A DNA stretch of 64,000 bases, taken from the NCBI GenBank assembly GCA_011365025.1, contig RDOF01000001.1:210283-274282 (forward strand), in the 5' to 3' direction. The notes below the pieces were generated by a model, which saw only the letters and a list, made by a program, of their open reading frames with translations, did not search any database and was not told where the DNA came from. The DNA comes from Candidatus Thorarchaeota archaeon. Lineage in GTDB: Archaea; Asgardarchaeota; Thorarchaeia; Thorarchaeales; Thorarchaeaceae. This document shows, one piece after another, positions 60,532 through 64,000 of the stretch (position 1 is the first letter of the stretch; each line of letters begins with the position of its first letter). The position numbers and the translations under genes were made by a program.

Positions 60532-62331
60532 CTATGCTACATCAATGACATCTGCGGGTCCAATTTCCTCAATATCATAACCTTGCTGTTGAAGTCTGAA
60601 AATTGCTAGTTCGTAGGCGCGAAGAACGTCAGCCTTGGTGACGAAGCCAAGCATTTTAGTAGGTTCATCTGGATTAACTATCACAGCATGTCCCTCGCCT
60701 CGTTTCATCATTGCACTCAAGACGCTATCCATTGTACAAATTGGTGCTAGATGGAGAAAATTCGAATTCATCAAATCCTCCACTGTTGGTTCAGGGATTC
60801 CCTCTACATCATGATGCAGATCTTCTGCAATTAATGTCCCGACAACATTCCCATTGATATCAACAACCGGGTACTTGGTGTGTTGGGTCTTGTCGATTAT
60901 ATTCAGGACATCCTGCCTGGACATGGATGGCCTCAGAATAGTCGGGCTTGTGGTCATAACTTCTTCAACCCCAATAGCCTTTAGAGCTCCAATATGAGCT
61001 CCTTGTCGGATGGTTATTCCTCTTCGAGCAAGCTTCAAAGTGTAGATGCTCTCATCGTCAAGAAGAGAAGCAATAAGAAAGGATGCCGATACAGAAATCA
61101 TGAGGGGAAGGATCAGAGAGTAGTCGTTGGTCATCTCCATTAAAATAACAATGCAAGTAATGGGAGCTCTAGCCGTACCTGCAAAGAGAGCAGCCATTCC
61201 GACAAGAGCGAAAGCCATAGGCTGGGCAACGGCCCAAGGAAAGAGAACTGAGAATACAAGCCCGAGGGCTCCGCCAAAAGCAGCACCAATTGTTAGCGTT
61301 GGAGCGAATACACCTCCTGAACCGCCCGAACCAAGGGTAAAGGACGTTGCAAGAGCCTTGAGAAATCCAAATGCAAGAAGAGCACCTAGGGTAACAGTTC
61401 CGATAAGGATTGCATCAGTGAACGCGTAGCCCAAGCCTACGATAGCAGGGAAATAGGGCTCACCAGGTCGAAAGAGCCCGCTATATCCAAGGGCATTTTC
61501 GAGATAGATGGTGAGGAGAAGCAGAACTCCAGTAAGAAGACCACCAATTCCAGGAAGCAAGTATTTGGAAACCGGAAGCTTGTCAAGTGCGTCTTCGACT
61601 TTGTAGAATCCTCGAGTCCAAAGCACGCTGCCGATACCAAATAGAAGACCAAGTATCAGGTAAAATACAAGCTCTAGAGGCGTTCCCATTGAAAAAAGAG
61701 GAGCTTGGAAAGAAACCTCTGCTCCAAGAATAGACAGTGAGATGGCTGTTGCCACGACACATGATAGAATCACTGGTATGATAGAGAAGCCCACTATTCC
61801 GCCTGCTATGACCTCGATACCAAATATCATACCTCCTAGTGGGGCGTTGAACGTTGCTGAAACTCCAGATGCAAGTCCACAGACAAGCAATGTCTTTGTT
61901 TGCCTCCGGTTCATATTAGCCAAGCCTGCGATTGTAGAACCCAGCCCTGCTCCAATTTGGGCGATTGGTCCTTCTCTTCCGCAGGATCCACCAGACCCAA
62001 TGCTAAATGCGGATGCAATGCTCTTTAGGAGAGGGACTCTTACGCGCATCTTGCCGCCCTGAGTTGCATAAGATGCCATCACCTCGGGTACTCCGTGACC
62101 TTTGGCTTCGGGCGCATATCTGACCACAATTATTGCTACAATAAGTCCGCCAATGACAGGTGCAATCACCCAACCAACTGGACCAAGAAAGACAGGAATT
62201 GTAGCAAATAATGTACCCACCCCTAGGACAAGCCATCTAAACAGGACTGCTGTCAGTCCTGAGGCGAGGCCAATGATTCCGGCAAGTAGGTATAGTGTTA
62301 AGCGTTCGTTGAGAATCTCTGTCTTTGGCAT
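60532..62331 (-). CDS. ClC-family chloride transporter with two CBS domains (copy 2)
   Basis: 599 residues, the same length as copy 1 and similar throughout: GHGVPEVMASYATQGGKMRV, GSGGSCGREGPIAQIGAGLG and LGSGGSGGVFAPTLTIG, then two CBS domains (EEVMTTSPTILRPSMSRQDV, VEDLMNSNFLHLAPICTMDS). The two genes point at each other with tRNA-Ser between. Divergence is clear, so the duplication is old. Role: chloride or other anion transport, perhaps with proton exchange. Confidence 0.93.
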   Translation of the reverse strand: MPKTEILNERLTLYLLAGIIGLASGLTAVLFRWLVLGVGTLFATIPVFLGPVGWVIAPVIGGLIVAIIVVRYAPEAKGHGVPEVMASYATQGGKMRVRVPLLKSIASAFSIGSGGSCGREGPIAQIGAGLGSTIAGLANMNRRQTKTLLVCGLASGVSATFNAPLGGMIFGIEVIAGGIVGFSIIPVILSCVVATAISLSILGAEVSFQAPLFSMGTPLELVFYLILGLLFGIGSVLWTRGFYKVEDALDKLPVSKYLLPGIGGLLTGVLLLLTIYLENALGYSGLFRPGEPYFPAIVGLGYAFTDAILIGTVTLGALLAFGFLKALATSFTLGSGGSGGVFAPTLTIGAAFGGALGLVFSVLFPWAVAQPMAFALVGMAALFAGTARAPITCIVILMEMTNDYSLILPLMISVSASFLIASLLDDESIYTLKLARRGITIRQGAHIGALKAIGVEEVMTTSPTILRPSMSRQDVLNIIDKTQHTKYPVVDINGNVVGTLIAEDLHHDVEGIPEPTVEDLMNSNFLHLAPICTMDSVLSAMMKRGEGHAVIVNPDEPTKMLGFVTKADVLRAYELAIFRLQQQGYDIEEIGPADVIDVA

Positions 62332-62489
62332 TGGATTTGTACGCCTTCTCTAATCTGCATGTATAGAATGATGCGGTTGGACGCCAGTGATTTACTTAAA
62401 GATTCTTCAGTTTGTATGCAGTAATTCTTTGTCACTGAGATTTGGTGGGCGAAAAGACCAAGTTAGGTCTTCTTCGCCCTGGCCCCGCT

Positions 62490-63842
62490 CTATGCTCTTG
62501 CTTCAAGCAGGACCTCTGAAGACTCGATTTCATCTCTAGCAACTTTTTCTGATTCCGAGTCTTGCAGCATAATATCGAGTGTGGTATGTAGTTTGCATTT
62601 GGTCACAGTAAGAATGCCCAATAGGGAAACTACAACAAGTCCGACCGCTGCGCCAAACATTGGTGGTACGGTCGTTCCGGCAGCTTCGGCCCAGACGCCT
62701 CCAATTCCCATTCCAAGTACCTGAACTGCTGTGAATATCACATTCAGGAGAGCAAACACTCTTCCCCTGTAATTGTCCGGCACCAGTTCCTGTAATATGG
62801 TACCAAGTGGAATATTAATCATCACATCAACCGATCCGATAAGAGCCCAAGATAGGACAATTGCAGAGAAGGTCTGTGCTGAAGCAAGACCAAATACAGA
62901 AAGTCCTGCAATAAACCCAGAACTGGCAACGATGTAGAGAGGGTATGGGAGATGATTCTTCCTACCAAGAAGAAAAGCAACTAGAATGCCAGAAGCTGCT
63001 CCAGCACTTAGAACTACTCCGAACTCTGCCTCAGTTACTCCTACTTGATTCTCTAGATGGGGGATTAGTAGAGCATTTAGAATCCCAGAAGAGGAAGCCA
63101 GTAGAATTGCAAAGATGAATAGATAAAGAAGGATAATGTTGCCAGAAACGAATTTTGCGCCTTCGATGACCTGGCTACCAACTGACTCCTCCTTCAGGGG
63201 AGCACCTCTTGGAACAAGGGATGTACGAATACTAGCCAATGCTGCAGCAGATAGGATGTATGCAAAGGAGTTGATAGCAAAGGCAAGGAGATAGTCTGGG
63301 GCCAGAATTGCTACCAGAACACCGCCAAGTGGAGGGACGGTCAGCTGAACGACTTGAAATGTCATCTGCGATAGGGAATTTGCGGTGACAAGCTCCTCTG
63401 ATCCTACAAGATTAGGAATTGAGGCATTTCGTGCAGGATAGAACCAAGCATTTGCTATAGCGTAAAGGAAGGTGAATAGATAGACCCAGTAGATTGTGGG
63501 CATGATGGGAGAAAGGAACCCAGCAAGTGGAATAAGAAGAATCAGAACTGCACGTATAATATCGGATGCAATCATGATTTTCTTTCTATCCCAATGGTCT
63601 ACATAGACTCCTACAAAGCCAGCAAAAATCATGACTGGTGCCGTTTGGGCTATGGCCAGAATGGCCATTGCCATAGGAGACTGAGTCAGCTGATACACAT
63701 AGAAGAGGAGTGCCAAGGAGCTGACAGCTGCTCCAATGTTGGAAACTAGCTGCCCGGTCCATAAACGGGCATAATCACGGTTCTTCAAAATACTTCGGAA
63801 AGAACCGGATTCGGGGGAGCTGGAAGGTAGCAAGGATTTCAC
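62490..63842 (-). CDS. Major facilitator superfamily transporter (MFS_3/EntS-like)
   Basis: 450 residues from GTG 63842, giving MKSLLPSSSPESGSFRSILK; the frame is open to 63983 but that part has foreign composition. About 12 membrane helices: LWTGQLVSNIGAAVSSLALL, GVYVDHWDRKKIMIASDIIR (loop 2-3 motif), and in the second half NYRGRVFALLNVIFTAVQVL. It is an exporter of unknown small molecules. Its N-terminus adjoins the anomalous end of the window. Confidence 0.85.
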   Translation of the reverse strand: MKSLLPSSSPESGSFRSILKNRDYARLWTGQLVSNIGAAVSSLALLFYVYQLTQSPMAMAILAIAQTAPVMIFAGFVGVYVDHWDRKKIMIASDIIRAVLILLIPLAGFLSPIMPTIYWVYLFTFLYAIANAWFYPARNASIPNLVGSEELVTANSLSQMTFQVVQLTVPPLGGVLVAILAPDYLLAFAINSFAYILSAAALASIRTSLVPRGAPLKEESVGSQVIEGAKFVSGNIILLYLFIFAILLASSSGILNALLIPHLENQVGVTEAEFGVVLSAGAASGILVAFLLGRKNHLPYPLYIVASSGFIAGLSVFGLASAQTFSAIVLSWALIGSVDVMINIPLGTILQELVPDNYRGRVFALLNVIFTAVQVLGMGIGGVWAEAAGTTVPPMFGAAVGLVVVSLLGILTVTKCKLHTTLDIMLQDSESEKVARDEIESSEVLLEARA

Positions 63843-63846
63843 CCTA

Positions 63847-63942
63847 CTACCTTGAGAAGTAGACACGAGCGATAGCATCGGTGGAGATCGTGGTGCCGGA
63901 GAACTTCGTCTTGGAGTCCTTGGTGTTCTTAGCCAGTGCCAT
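63847..63942 (-). CDS. 31-residue foreign-looking mini-protein
   Basis: MALAKNTKDSKTKFSGTTIS then TDAIARVYFSR and stop. Codons favour C or G at the third position, unlike neighbours, and GGAGGTAGATCATC precedes the ATG, a bacterial-style ribosome site. Its end resembles the end of the next partial frame (STDA then Y and R). It may be a phage gene or part of a chimeric contig end. Confidence 0.35.
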   Translation of the reverse strand: MALAKNTKDSKTKFSGTTISTDAIARVYFSR

Positions 63943-63948
63943 GATGAT

Positions 63949-64000
63949 CTACCTCCGATACAGGTATGCCTGGTAGAGGGCATCGGTCGAGCCGACCTTG
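63949..64000 (-). CDS. Partial C-terminus of a related mini-protein
   Basis: The last 16 codons before a TAG at 63949-63951 read KVGSTDALYQAYLYRR; the start is beyond the window. STDA-x-x-x-x-Y and the Arg end parallel the downstream 31-residue protein, suggesting a tandem pair. The same composition shift applies. Confidence 0.3.
   Translation of the reverse strand, partial: KVGSTDALYQAYLYRR

Noticed and set aside
1..64000. CRISPR arrays, transposases, integrases, rRNA genes
   Set aside because: No regularly spaced repeats and no DDE, serine or tyrosine recombinase motifs were found, and no rRNA signatures.

Overview
The window is a gene-dense piece of an archaeal chromosome, most likely from an Asgard archaeon. 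A Thorarchaeia-like lineage is possible, but I cannot settle the group from this sequence alone. The archaeal signals are the PolD large subunit, sn-glycerol-1-phosphate dehydrogenase, CDP-archaeol synthase, RpoD/RpoN, Sec61-beta, Nop10, aIF2-alpha and aIF5B, and the archaeal modified mevalonate pathway. The Asgard-like, eukaryote-leaning signals are an OSTC/Ost3-type oligosaccharyltransferase accessory subunit besides the STT3/AglB catalytic subunit, an Arf-like small GTPase, an Elf1-type elongation factor, and a small protein resembling eukaryotic proteasome assembly chaperones. Start sites are often preceded by GGTGAT/GGAGG ribosome-binding sites, and several starts are GTG or TTG.

Layout. 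1-7.5 kb is an accessory-looking zone: a partial aminotransferase, an HTH regulator, a cysteine-rich DUF3795 protein, decaying genes (a radical-SAM tail and an acetyltransferase with an in-frame stop), a tRNA-Lys(CTT) carrying two introns, two further copies of the tRNA 3' end downstream, then FMN-oxygenase, CPBP protease and VIT1-like genes. 7.5-13.7 kb holds an OB-fold ssDNA-binding protein, serine hydroxymethyltransferase, a MazG-like protein, zinc-ribbon proteins, Sec61-beta and a translation cluster (eL44, eS27, aIF2-alpha, Nop10). 13.7-20.8 kb has the AglB/STT3 glycosyltransferase, glycine-cleavage GcvH and GcvT, dihydropteroate synthase and MptE, and the OSTC-like subunit; with SHMT these make a one-carbon/pterin neighbourhood.

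20.8-36 kb is rich in DNA metabolism: topoisomerase I, an XPD-type helicase, a RuvC/RNase H-like protein, RadB, PolD large subunit and an RPA-like protein, interleaved with CarS, a CBS protein and a SufS-type cysteine desulfurase. 36-45 kb has Elf1, several very small proteins, an Lhr-type helicase, EngB, a SWIM zinc-finger protein, an SbcD-related phosphoesterase, tRNA-Pro(CGG), a SPOUT-like methylase and an orphan cytosine-5 DNA methyltransferase.

45-57.8 kb is the core block: the mevalonate operon (mevalonate kinase, UbiD-type decarboxylase, both phosphomevalonate dehydratase subunits), the oppositely oriented rpoD-eL18-uL13-uS9-rpoN-uS2 operon, the Arf-like GTPase, G1P dehydrogenase, then eL8/L7Ae-eS28-eL24, an inverted ndk with a C-terminal extension, aIF5B and the SRP (7S) RNA. 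57.8-64 kb carries a second DUF3795 protein, two 599-residue ClC transporters arranged tail to tail around an intron-containing tRNA-Ser(GCT), an MFS transporter, and a last ~150 bp of different composition that may be phage-derived or an assembly artefact.

I found no CRISPR array, integrase, transposase, intein or rRNA gene. All functional names are from reading motifs by eye; no database search was run.
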